A program made the position numbers and the translations under genes. This document shows, piece by piece, positions 1 through 12,600 of a stretch of 64,000 nt of DNA. This DNA is from Pelodera strongyloides (Eukaryota; Nematoda; Chromadorea; Rhabditida; Rhabditidae), in assembly GCA_036852015.1 (NCBI GenBank), contig JAANDG010000585.1, forward strand, positions 26,100 through 90,099, written 5' to 3'. The notes beneath the pieces are model-generated. The model saw only the letters and a list, made by a program, of their open reading frames with translations, was not told the origin of the DNA and did not search any database. Within the stretch, counting starts at the first letter, position 1, and each line of letters starts with the position of its first letter.

Positions 1-305
1 CAGAATAGTAAACAAACTGTCGTAATAAAGCTGATTGTACGTGGTATCGTAATCAAGCCTTATGAGTTTGCCATATCATTTGTTGCTGATCTTGATATTG
101 ATTTCGTTATCTTTGACATCGTTATCTTTGGCAGCATTCATTGTGTTGTTATGCTCTTTTAGAACTTCACATACATGCACAATTTGCTTATCCTCCAAAC
201 TACATTTACTCTTTATCCACAATTGAAACTTAACTTTATACTCCGGTCCCTATTGTAAGTAGAAGGTAAACCGCAGTAAATTGACAAATTTCAGGGTAGA
301 AAAGG

Positions 306-813
306 ATGCAGTACGCGACGATATTTTGTTTGGTCGTGCTTTGTGTTCAGGTAAGGGATTGATTTGATTCACTTAGTTTTCTAATTTTCTAAAATTTCGG
401 CATCAAGCATAAATGCCACACAGAGACTGAGGTGGTAGAGAGTACTATAGAGGGAGGTAGAGGAGAGGTATAGAGAGGGAGAGGGACAGAAAGAGCGAGA
501 GCGAGAGAGAGAAAAAATTAGCATAGGTGTGTCATTTCAGTCAGTCTGTGTGACGAGCTACAGTAATTGGCTACTGTACGCGGCATCGCCTCGCGGCGTC
601 GATCAGGGTCTTGTGCCAAACGTTCGCCAAATGGAACAGCCAATGAAGAGCCGCGATATTCGGTCTTCACTCGAAGTCGCCCTACACATGCCGAGTAACA
701 TTGAGGTTAGTGACTTTTAAAAATATGTTTATTGTTAGAAAGAAATGAAACGAGTTTGTCTAACAATAAGTTTGAACGTGCGTTACGCAAAAGGGAATGC
801 AGCCTGGAACTAG
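306..813 (+). CDS. candidate small secreted peptide, 3 exons
   Basis: Candidate exons are 306-350, 541-705 and 739-813. The first encodes a 15-residue hydrophobic start (MQYATIFCLVVLCVQ) followed directly by a GTAAGG donor. The second starts after TCATTTCAG in the same phase. The third, after a very short 33-base intron, ends at TAG. The product would be 94 residues with a signal-peptide-like N terminus and no recognised domain. It lies opposite to, and possibly inside an intron of, the PDLIM-like gene. The signal peptide plus in-phase splice is the only support. The third exon is the weakest part, because 33 bases is shorter than most animal introns. It could be chance. Confidence 0.3.
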
Positions 814-1428
814 AGGCTCTAACAGGCCGAGAGGCCAGTGTTTTTTTAAAAGTGACCAGGAGGGTATGTCTGACTCACGCTACGCAGAAGATAAAACTTG
901 ACTGCAACCAAAATGAATATGAATATGAAGCTACAGCCTGACTGGCCTGACATGCTTATTCACAATATTCGCAAAAAACCACCCCAGAAGCCAGACGGTA
1001 TCAAACGTTACGAGCGGCATTTATGAACGGGGGCGCGCCACATGTGCGCCAATCTGAATTGTGCACCGCACGGGAGCGCGGGAAAGTAACAAAATGTGTA
1101 TTTCAGGATTCGGCACTACCCCCAAGAAACCCACGATTCCACCGTACTGGCGGTGCCATTTTACTCGGAAAGAGAAATGTCTTTTAAGATTTTAATGGAT
1201 TTACCGTATTGATTGATTTTATTTAATTATTGATTGATATTTATGTGTTTAAACCCAGTTCCAATCGATCTTGAAATATATCTAGTCCTTTTATATTGAA
1301 AATGCATATTATGAAAAACGCTAATGGAAAAGAATAGCTATATTTCGACTTGGGTTCCTTTTCTAAAAATAACCATGTTCTAATAAATGTTTAATCTGTT
1401 TGAGTGAGCAAGGTCAATGTTTAAAAGC

Positions 1429-1615
1429 TTAAAGGGAATGTCAAGCCGGTTTTGCATGTTGGGCTCAAAAAAAGCTTGCGTTTTGAAGGTAAGGAAAGTG
1501 AAAATAAAAATAAACAAAAACTTTCATGTAAGAAGAAAAACGATTTCAAACCCCTCCAAAAAACTCCTTCAGTATGGGATTCTAGTCGTGCGGACAGAGC
1601 TAAGCCAAATCTCTG
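1429..1615. repeat. family L repeat, left part only
   Basis: Begins TTAAAGGGAATGTCAAGCCGG and matches the complete copy at 32743-33100 over about 190 bases, including the same A-rich stretch. The right terminus is not seen, so this copy is truncated. Confidence 0.7.
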
Positions 1616-1776
1616 TCCACGGGACGTTTGAATTACCGGCTCGCCGCAACGCGCCCGTTGCTTGCGTTGCGGTGTGTTTTGTTCACGTTTTTGATCCCCC
1701 GTCGTTTTTGTGAAGCAAACGCTCTACCGGTTAAACTACACTAAAACGTTACATAACTGATTGTTCGTGTATTCGG

Positions 1777-1960
1777 TTTTAAAGCGAACTACCGGTCGGT
1801 TTTTGAAAAGCATCCTGGCAACTGAATTCTTACGTATCTATGCTAATTTACTAGAATTTAGCTCGATTTTTTATTTTAATTTATGTTCATTTGCATAAGC
1901 TGCATGAGAATGCTAGTATATTCGATGTGTTTCAAAAACCGACCAGCATTTAGCTTTAAA
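1777..1960. repeat. family A MITE copy 1
   Basis: Family A is an inverted-repeat element of about 180-195 bp. It starts TTAAAGCGAAATACCGGCCG and GTTTTTGAAACGCATCG, has an AT-rich centre with ATTTGCAT, and ends CCGGCCGGTATTTCGCTTTAA. This copy is diverged at both ends. No coding capacity. Confidence 0.85.
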
Positions 1961-1999
1961 GTCTAATAAAACAAAAAAATTAAAAATTAAAAAACTTAC

Positions 2000-4900
2000 A
2001 GAATTGGTCTGGTGCACACGTAACACACAGGAAGTCCTTGAGGGTTCGGATGTGCTCCATAACCTGAAGTTAAAAAATTGTTAGCCTTTATGCCTACCAG
2101 GATATTTATAATTTTCAAACGTATTTTGTTGAGAGAGGTCTCAGAACCCGGAACGATCAAAATAGACAATTGGTACGTTAAAAGCGGCACACTTACAGTA
2201 AAGATGGCACAGTTTAAGCAAAAAAAAAAAAACAGTGCACAGTGTGAGTGTGAGCCAATGCGGAGCGGCGGACCCAATTGCGAGCCAAATATACGCCACG
2301 CTTTCGCCGCAAGCACCAGCGTTACGGTAGGCGGCGCAAGCCCACCCGTGTTTCCTTGAATCAAGCTAATTGCATGTTAAGTACTCTAATTGCACACCTC
2401 CTTCTTGTTCCTTCAGTACACGCAGTGTTTCCGATCTTAGATAAGCAGGCTGGTCGGATCTAGCTCGATCCACAGATGGGCTGAAATTACATCTAAATTA
2501 ATTGTAATTATTAAAATTTATATTTATCCCGTAGCGTAATTACTTTTGGCCTTAAAGCGAGAAACTAGCCGGTTTTTGAAACGCATCGTGGACAACATAA
2601 TTCTTACGTATTTATGCTAGGTTGCTCGAATTCAGCTCGATTTTTTTATTCTAATTTATGCTCATTTGCATAGGCTGCATAGGCATACTGGTCTACTCGA
2701 TGAGTTTCAAAAACCGGTCAGTATTTCGCTTTACTAAAGGAAAGTAGGTAGTTCCTAGGTGAATACTCCCAGAGAAACTTTTCCCAACGTTGCCGCTTAC
2801 GTACGTAATTTACCCAAACTCGGCAGGCAAGATCGAGTATATGCATAATCCATAATTTCCAAAATCAGGTTTTCAGAGATTTCACTTTCTCACGAACGCG
2901 CATAAATATGATTCACTTAGTTAATGCGCTTGTGTGTATGTTTCCTATCAAATAGGTCATGTAAATGTGCGCTCAGAAAGATATATTATTGATACTATTG
3001 AGGAATACAATCAATCAATGTATGCGTATTCCAGAGATCATAATGAAAGTTTTAAAGCTAATTGCCGGCAGGTTTTTGAAACGCATCGTGGACAACTGAA
3101 TTCGTACGTATTTATGACTCGATGTGTTTCAAAAACCGGACGGTATTTCTCTTTAAAGATCTCAACTAGTATAGTTTCATAATTCTTTATTTCACGGCTC
3201 AGACTCGAGAAAACTATAAAAATCAGTATTTCAGCATTTCAACGCACATTTATGAGGAAGATAGGATAATATGTAGGAAGCTTTTAAAAATACCGACCGG
3301 CTTTTTTTTTGAAACGCATCGCGGGCAACTGAATTCGTACGTATTTATGCTAATTTGCTCGAAATTAAGTCGATGTTCATTTGATAAGCTGAATAGGAAT
3401 GCCGTACTCGATGTGTTTCAAAAATCGGCCTTTATTTCGCTTTGATCTAGTAAAAAAGGAGCTTAATCCAAAAAAATAAATAAGTAAAGAAAACACTCAC
3501 TCTGCATGAACTACTCCCGCTGTTTGTTGTGCATACTGTTCTGCGGCCGAGGAATTTGAATATATTCCAAGGGGAGAATTATACTGTAGATGTTTAACCC
3601 TCGGATCAGTGTTGAAGGGCAGCGCTGATGAGTTGAAACCTTTTGGGGGCACAGACTGAAAAGGTTTAGGCTTAGACTTCGGCTTGGGCTTAGGCTTGAG
3701 CTTTGGCGTGCGTTACGATACGATACGGTACTTATTCGATAAAATATTGTGACTCACACTTCCATTGTGCTCCAGGTTGACTCTGAAGTTGCTGTCCAGG
3801 TCCTTTGTGATCTCGGGCTTCCATACGCGGGCCACACCACCTCCGGAGCCGTTCCTAAAATGAACTGCGATAAACCTACTGTAATATGTTTTAATATGTA
3901 GTTATGTCTGTAATATGGGCATTGTCCTGAATAACCTTTGCATATTGCATTGCTGTGCTTTTTGAATTATTGATTAAAAACCACTGACGCTATAAAAATG
4001 AAAAAGAATTTCCCCGTATAAAGAAGCTACGGTCATTTTGGCGACAGCAAACATAGGCCGTTCTTTTAGCTGAACTTTTCCATCTCGGAATCCCATAGTC
4101 TTGACATCACAGAACACACCGAACTTGTCAGAATACGCTGCACGCCAAACATATCAAATAAGGGGTGCCACAAAAATGAATGATCGAGAAGACACATTAC
4201 CGCAGAGTTAGGCACTAACGAAACAGCATGGAAAGGCGGATATCGAGACAATTCCGACATTAAAGCGAAATACCGGCCGGTTTTGTGAAACACATCGCCT
4301 ACCCCTGCTTTCCTATGTATCATATGCAAATCAGCAAATGAGCATAAATTAGAATAAAAAAAGACCCCAATTCGACCCCTCTTCGCATATATCTGCATAA
4401 GAATGGAGATATTTGAGATGCGTTTCAAAAACCGTCTGGTATTTCGCTTTAAATTCCGAGATGGAAAATTTAATTTAAAATACGGCCACAGTGTTCTACC
4501 GCTGCAAAACAATAAACTCCCCGCACTAAAAAAATCAGGGTTCTATTACAGGGATAATCTAAACGCTCGTTAAAGGGACAGGCCCATCAAAATAAACCTA
4601 TATTTACGATACGTTCATAATGCCCACCAAGCAGTTTTATTACAATATATACAAACTAAATTTCACCTTTATTCGCCCTATGGAACTTTTTCCTAAGAAC
4701 TCATCGTATATGTATACCATAAGGGCGCGTTCGGGTTGCTCTTTCCGAAAGGAAAACATGCAAATTTGACATGTTCATAATGACTATCAAGCATTTTTAT
4801 TACAATATATACAAACTAAATTTCACATTTATTGGACTTTTTCCGATGCGCTCAACGTATATGTATACCGTAAAAGGCAAATATCCTTGTTGTCTATGCA

Positions 4901-7101
4901 AATTTATCGTCAAATTATGCGATCAAAATTTGCATATATAGCTTTGAAATCTGCAGTTTTATTTAGGGCGCGTTCGGGTTGCTCTTTCCGAAAGGAAAAC
5001 ATGCAAATTTATCGTTCGGGTTGGCTGTTTCCGAAAGGATTTAATGCTTTGAGAAAGCCAAAAATACAGTATGAATTTGCATGTTAACCATGCAAATTTA
5101 TGAATTAGCATGGTTAACATGCAAATTCATACTGTATTTTTGAATTTCTCAAAGCATTAAATCCTTTCGGAAACAGCCAACCCGAACGATAAATTTGCAT
5201 GTTTTCCTTTCGGAAAGAGCAACCCGAACGCGCCCTAAATAAAACTGCAGATTTCAAAGCTATATATGCAAATTTTGATCGCATTATAATTTGACGATAA
5301 ATTTGCATAGACAACAAGGATATTTGCCTTTTACGGTATACATATTGAGCGCATCGGAAAAAGTCCAATAAATGTGAAATTTAGTTTGTATATATTGTAA
5401 TAAAAATGCTTGATAGTCATTATGAACATGTCGTAAATATAGGTTTACTTTGATGGGCCTGTCCCTTTAACTGGGGTAACTTACATAGTATTCGGAAAGT
5501 GAAGTTTGAATGGTTTTGGTTTATACCAATCCAAGGAGCTCATCTTTCAGCTGAGAAAACAGATAGTCTTCTTAAAGTGGTATGATAGGTGGTTTGTGAA
5601 CCTTGTGCTGGTCAACTTCATTTCCATGTATTATATGCAAATTTGTATGAAACATTTTCTACCTGCAGAGAAAGGCACAGAAGGGCAAACAATTTGCACA
5701 TAATACATGGAAATTCAATTGTGTGGCATAAGTTTCAATACCACATGTCATTACGCTTTAAAAAGAGAAAGTATGCGAAGTCGGCGTTCTCCATGTGTTG
5801 AATAAGATAAGAGAATGAGTGAAAGTTGAAACTGTTCCCCTTTTACCTTTTCTTTTGTATATTTTTAATCCTTGTGACACAGTGGCACAGATTGAAGTAG
5901 AAAGCGAAATCGCCATAAAAAGCGAATTCGCAGCTTTTTCTACGATTCGCGCGGACTGAATAAGTGTAAAAAGTGAGCAACCGCCCTATTTTGTGATTGT
6001 TTTAACTCGGCTTTAAGCAGACCGCAATTTTTATCATTGAAAGGATCGCACAGTTAACAATGAGGAAAGCGGCAAAGTTTCAAAAGAGTTTTAAAGTGAA
6101 CTAACGTCCGGTTTTTGAAACGCCTCTCAAATAACTGCATTCCTATGCATCTATGCTAATTGTAAGTGAGGTCGAATTGAGGTCGATTTTTATTCGAGTA
6201 CTGCTAGTTTGCGTGTAATGCAGTTATTTGACATACGTTTCAAAAAAAAAACAGCCGTTAATTTCGCCTTAAGTTTTGCAAGATAAAATAAAATAATGAC
6301 GGTCGGTGTTGAAGAATAGACTAGTTTTGCTCATGAGCACAAGCTCACGCTTTTCATAATAAAACTGTAAATTAGAGAAGCAAGAAATAGTGCTTACATA
6401 TTATTATTGTCCAAGCTTTAGTAACTTTTGTTTGATTCAACTATTAGAACTTGAAATATCGTAGTTCAGACGGACGGGGGGAGTACGGATATTAGAGCAA
6501 AGAAACCAAACGAACGGAATTTTAATAGTCGTAAGCATATGTTGAAGTTGAAGACATCTGTTATGATGATTATAGTGTATCATTCATTCATTCATTTATT
6601 CATTCTTCGATTAAGAAAATCAAATCAATAAACAAAGGAAAGTGGGATCTTCAATGAATGGGGGAGGATAAAAGTCTGTCAAAAAAAAAAGAGGCTATAA
6701 TGCAGCTTAGGCTTAGACTTCATTTTATCCTGCTGATTACAATTATTAACAAAATAACCTCTCAATGTACCTATGTAAAGTATCTATCCTAGGGTCAGCA
6801 CAGTAATATTGGTAATATATTTTCAGAGCCAAAAAAAAGGAGATAGAGAGTGAAGGAAAGATACTCAGACAGACATAGAGGAGTTAGAGAATGAGAGATA
6901 GAGAGATAGGCAGAGATTCGGAGAGAAACCCCAACAAACACAAACTAGAGCCTACCATGGTTTGGGTGCTGAAGTAATTTGCACCATTGTTTTCTGATGA
7001 GTATATGCGTGCCGTTGGTGTGCTGGCCTGCGTGCCCAAGATAAAGCCTGCACGCTAGGAAACTGTTTGACTATGGGGGGCGAACCCGTTACGTGAGATA
7101 T

Positions 7102-7132
<31 letters not shown>

Positions 7133-9604
7133 TTGAAATCCCTGTTCAGTCTCTCTCTATCTTTCTCTCTCTACTTTCCATTTAGCGAGAGAGAGAGAAC
7201 AAGATAAAGATATTATAGAGATAGAGCCAGACAGAAATGATAAGGGATAGAGAGAGAGAGAGAAAGAGAGGCTGAGATAAAGGGATATGCAGTCCTTCCA
7301 GGCTTGCGACACACAAAGACGAGAGAGCATTCGGATCCGGGAGGGACAGACATCAGTCTCGGATATTAATATAAGAATATGATTTGGAGAGGCAATTGGA
7401 AGATCGCGCAGATAAAGCTATCCGAAACACAGCTGATCGGGAGGGGAGATTTAACGGGATTAACTTTACATCCCCACTAAGGCGCATTTAAGATGGGAAA
7501 CGTTTGAAGAACCCTGGAAAAAAAGAGTTGGTTCAAGTTGGAAACGCGAGAAAAGTTTAGAGACAATGCCAAAAGAGAGACCACAGACAAACATAGCTGA
7601 ATATCTTGCTTTTCAGCACTATGTTAAATTATGCAAATGTTCCATCTTGAACCTAAGTTTTCCGGAATTCTTCAAACTTTTCCCAACTCGAACGCGCGCC
7701 TTTATATTTTAGAAATTCCGCGGTTTCCACCGGCGGCCACCGACGGTTTTCTATGCGCTCGGCAATTATTCCGTTTTCCTGAATAACGCCAGCGGCCACT
7801 CTGATTAAAGATTGGTTTAAAGCGAAATGCCAGCCCCTTTGGAAAATTTGCATATGATAGGCAAATCCTATGTATCCTATGCTAATTTTGTACGATCGTC
7901 CACGCCAATCGTACAAAATTAGCATAGGATACATAGGATTTGCTTATCATATGCAAATTTTCCAAAGAGGCTAGCATTTCGCTTTAATACTACAATGTTA
8001 AAGCGAAATACCGGCCGGTTTTTGAATGGACAACTGAATTCGTGCATATTTATGCTAATTTGCTCGAATTTAGTTCTATTTTTTATTCTAATTTGTGTTC
8101 ATTTGCATACGCTCCATAAGAATTCTCGCGTACTCGATGTGTTTCAAAAAACGGGCCGGTATTTCGCTTTAATTATTCTGAATTCTTATCATACCTGTGC
8201 ACAACGAGTTCAATCTTGTCCCTGCTGGTGACGAGCAGTCTGTCCGTGGCATTGATGTCCAGGTTTCTCAGGCCTTCAAGCTCATCCAAAATGTCCCCAT
8301 TGCGAAGGCCTGCTCTGTCGGCCAATGAACCGCCGACAACCTGGAACAATATGCTAATTAGCTATAAAAGCGGTTGCGCGGCGGAAAGCCTATGCGGGAA
8401 AAATTTCGCGCATCTGTGGCGCACATTTCGCAAGTAGGCTAAATGGATATTGGATCCAGCGCGAAAAGTGCGCCACAAGTGCGCCAAATGAATTGCCACG
8501 TTTCGCACACTCCTGGTGCACTCTAGGCGCAAATTGGAGTGCCGCAACACACTTGCGGTCACCCTTCATACCCTTATTGTTCGGTCGCGTTGTGCTCAAT
8601 ATTTATAAACGTATTGCTAGTGTTCGCAACTTATCTCCCGGCTTATGTGCATAAATCATAGACTCATATAGACGATCTGCTTTTTTCACAACTTGACAAG
8701 AAAAAAACACTGTCCTTGAAGAATGCGCTTAATCAGTTTTCCAAGTTAACTTTCCTAAATTTATCTGCAAGTCCCTTGGACAAAAGTAAGAGCCGATATT
8801 TAGGAAAAGGTCCATCCGGTATTCAGACCTTAGGCCTTAGGACCATATGTTCACCGTGTTAATGGGCTAAATATACGGTCGTCGCACGTCGTTAAAGCGT
8901 CCGGCCACGTGAGAAACGTTGTGATGATTATACCTTCTTATTTATACAAAAGAATGTCGTGATCATTCCAAATTCGCCATTTTACTGCGATATCCATTGT
9001 ATAAAAAAAATTTGATAAAAATCCACTACCAAAGCTTATTGACTCAAAAAGGAACGTCCAGGGGAAATACCATTTAAACTCTTTTTTCAGAGACAAAGCG
9101 GTATAACAACCGGATTTTGAAGCGATTTCTTAGGTTATTTTCTCACGTGGAAGTCGACAACGACAAACTTTAATTTATACAAAAATGTATTAGCTCAAGC
9201 GCTTATGGCTTATGGCATTATCTATCGTCATAACGGAAATACACCGCCTGGTTCTTATTGTGGGCGCTCCGGTAACGTGTTGCCGTATGGTATAACCGTA
9301 CAACATCCGAGGAGCTCTTCGAAATATATATGATGACCAACTGCATTTCCATATGTTGCATGCAAATGAAAATAATTAACCTAAGAAATCGCTTCAAAAC
9401 CCGGTTGTTATGCCGCTTTAAGCTAACGACTCGTAAATTAGCACCACAAGAGCACATTATTTTGTATAACGATCCCCCATTAGTGAGGTTGAGCTCGTGC
9501 TCCTCTTGCTAAGCTCTTTGCTCGTTTCTTTGGTTAATTTCTCATCCGCAGAGCTTTTTTCGGCTCATCTCTCTCTACCTCCCTCTCTCTCTATCCCTCT
9601 ACTC

Positions 9605-9649
<45 letters not shown>

Positions 9650-12600
9650 ATCTCTCTATTTCTCTCTCTCTCTCTCTCTTACTTGCTCCTCACGGCGGCT
9701 GCTCTTGCTTCACTCAAAAGTTTCTTTTTTAGTCGTTACAACATCAGGGGATGAGAGAGTGTCGATTATTGTGTATATACGTAGAGAATTAGAGAAACAG
9801 AGCCCAGAGTATGTCGACCATGTAAACGCATTGAGAATCAGGTATAAAAAGAAAAATAGAAAGAGGAACGTAGGCGATGCTAATAGAAGGAGATCGAGAG
9901 AGAGAGAACAATGTATACAATAGCTAGATGCTTCTGTCGAATTCGCAACCGCAGAACTGTGTTAATAAATTAATCGTTAACGGGAGAGGCTCACGAAATT
10001 GACTACAATGAAAATCCACATACTATGCACGCGATCTATACTATACAAAGAGACTCAATAAAATCTCACATCCTAAGAGCCTAAGATGCTCCCTGTTTAG
10101 TGTGAACACTCCCTAAACTAGGGAGAACCATCCCTATCCTACATTATCTTCACCCTGAGGGTGCAAATTTGCTACAAGTGTTCAACTCAACGACACCACT
10201 GTTGTTTTCAAGCATAGGGATATGGAGATATGGAAATAGCATTCCATTTCAGGAGTGTTTAGACAAGACAATCCTTGTAAAATCTGTGCCTCAAGCGCTA
10301 AATACACACGAGCTGTGGAGTGTGAGGAAAAATAAACATTAAAAGATAGATGAAGAGAGAAGATAGAGGGAAACTGAGAGAGAAAGAGGGAGATAGAGAG
10401 AGAAGCAAACTGAGAGAGAAAGAGATATTAGTCCAAAGCAAGATCAGCTGAAAATGGTATAGCACGTGTTTTGTGAAGCAAATACTGAAGAACAGTATTC
10501 CCAAGTGTTATGTGAAAATTTTGTTCTATTCTCCCGAGTTGTCCACTGCAAGCTTCAAAAGCCACGTGCTATACCGCTTTACCGTGCTGATGAGGGAACT
10601 CTAGCATCTATCAACCACAATAAGTGGTGAAGTACGCATATAAGTTACAACTTATTAGTAATTAGTTTTGGCTGTGATCAAAAAATTAGGGTATTGGACG
10701 AGCGGGAATCGAACCCAGCGCCTTTAGATTACCTGCGTTAACCACTGCGCTATCGCCACCCCCCGCCAAATGTTTCTGGTTCAGGACTGCCATAAACTCC
10801 CTTGTATTATTTGCATTCGCTTTGGCATAATAATTAATTGTACACAATGACCCACATTTACGATGACGACGTCGCTGGATGGTGCCTCGGTGACACCGAA
10901 ACCCCAGGGAGTGTTGCGGTCGCCGCGCGCCATACGCACTGTGACCGTCTCCATGGCTAGATCGCGGGAGCGACTAGGCGCCGAAATGGCACTACCTGCG
11001 AAACAATCGATAAATCAATAGATCAATAAAAAATCAATCAATCAATAAGTCCGAACGATTCGATGAAGAAAAATAACGAAATAAATCTCAATCGCTTACA
11101 TCAATCAACAGACCATCATATGTTAGTTGGCTAGTGTAGGTGCGTAGGCAATACAGATCGACAGACTAGTGTATTTCTTTTTACCTAGAACAACTAGAAC
11201 TTCACATTAATGTTTCTGAAATTCCGGACATTCTATGCAAGTAAACTGAGGAAAAAAAATTCTCGTGGGCCTGTCCCTTAAAGGGTCAGGCCCATTTCAA
11301 ATGACCCCTTTTTTTGATGAATCCATCTGATTCTCCATGTCAAATATAGTAGGATGCAATATTTTTCTAATTTTCAAGTGCAAAATTCACATACTATTCA
11401 GCAATTTACCGTGGGCAGGCATACCCAACTATTTATCGCAGTTTGCACGCCCCTTCGCGCTGATTGGCCAATATCGCAATTGCCACGCCCAATAGAGCAT
11501 ATTGCCCAATTAGCGCGAAGGGGCGTGACAACTGCGATAAATAGTTGGGTATGACTGGCAATGGTAAATTGCCGAATACTGCGTGAATTTTGCGCTTGAA
11601 ATTAGAAAAATATCGTATCCTACTATATTTGCCATAGAGAATCAGATGGAATTATCAAAAATAGGGGTCATTTGAAATGGGCCTGACCCTTTAAAGCGAA
11701 ATGCCAGCCTCTTTGGAAAATTTGCATATGATAAGCAAATCCCATGTATCCTATGCTAATTTTGCGCGATTGCCGTGGACGATCGCGCAAAATTAGCATA
11801 GGATACATAGGATTTGCTTATCATATGCAAATTTTCCAAAGGGGCTAGCATTTCGCTTTAAGAGTAAAATTGTCATAGTGGAGTCAGTGAAGGCTAAATT
11901 TTAGAAGAAATGATTTACGTGAATAAAGGTTGCTTTATTTTTGAGAAGAATGACTAGATAACAATCACAAACTGTTGATGATACTCTCGTGGGAAGGCTA
12001 GCCTATACAGGAAAACGATCTAATTGTCGAAATCACAGAAAAACAGTCGTTGGCCCATCACCTAATGGTTTTTACAGAAAAAACCATCTAACGACTGGTT
12101 CGTGACCATTTGATGACCAACTGATGACAGTTTTCGATGAAACTTGGTCACGAGTTGGTCACCAAATGGGCCAAAGGTCAGGTCCACGAAAAAAACCAGT
12201 GAACCGTCACCAAATGGGTTCACCCATTTCCTATGTAGAAAGCAACTCTATAAAACGTCCATAGAAAAACATCTTCACTTCAGTATACGGAACACAGATC
12301 CTATGTATAAGTGAAATTTATTGAATAGTTTAAAAAAAAATGAGAAAAAACATCGCTGTAGACAAAAGAAATACTCATAGTCATAATGTACCTACCATAG
12401 AGAAACATGTTCCTGATTATGACGCATAACTCAATGTCAATCCAGGCATTCTGTGCACTACTTATGTGTGACTTATGCAAAACAGAACATAAAAAGTGAA
12501 CTCGAAAACTGAAAAAGTATAACCTAAAAAAAGTCCCAGTTATTAAAGGGACGGAGTACCTCCCAATTCGTTGACTTTTATTTCCACTAACTAAAAAAAG

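Larger units (their letters stand above)
8195..10995 (-). other. PDZ domain exons of the PDLIM-like gene
   Basis: Exon 10862-10995 (44 codons plus two bases) carries METVTVRMARGDRNTPWGFG. Exon 8195-8340 (48 codons plus two bases) carries the rest of the fold, ending IELVVHR. The join is phase 0. The intron between them (8341-10861) holds a GC-rich tract, a family-F element, a CT microsatellite, a GA-rich tract and a tRNA-like sequence. Confidence 0.88.

Noticed and set aside
4887..5368. Two highly similar open frames on opposite strands
   Set aside because: They are mirror images inside the family C palindrome and show no independent coding signal.
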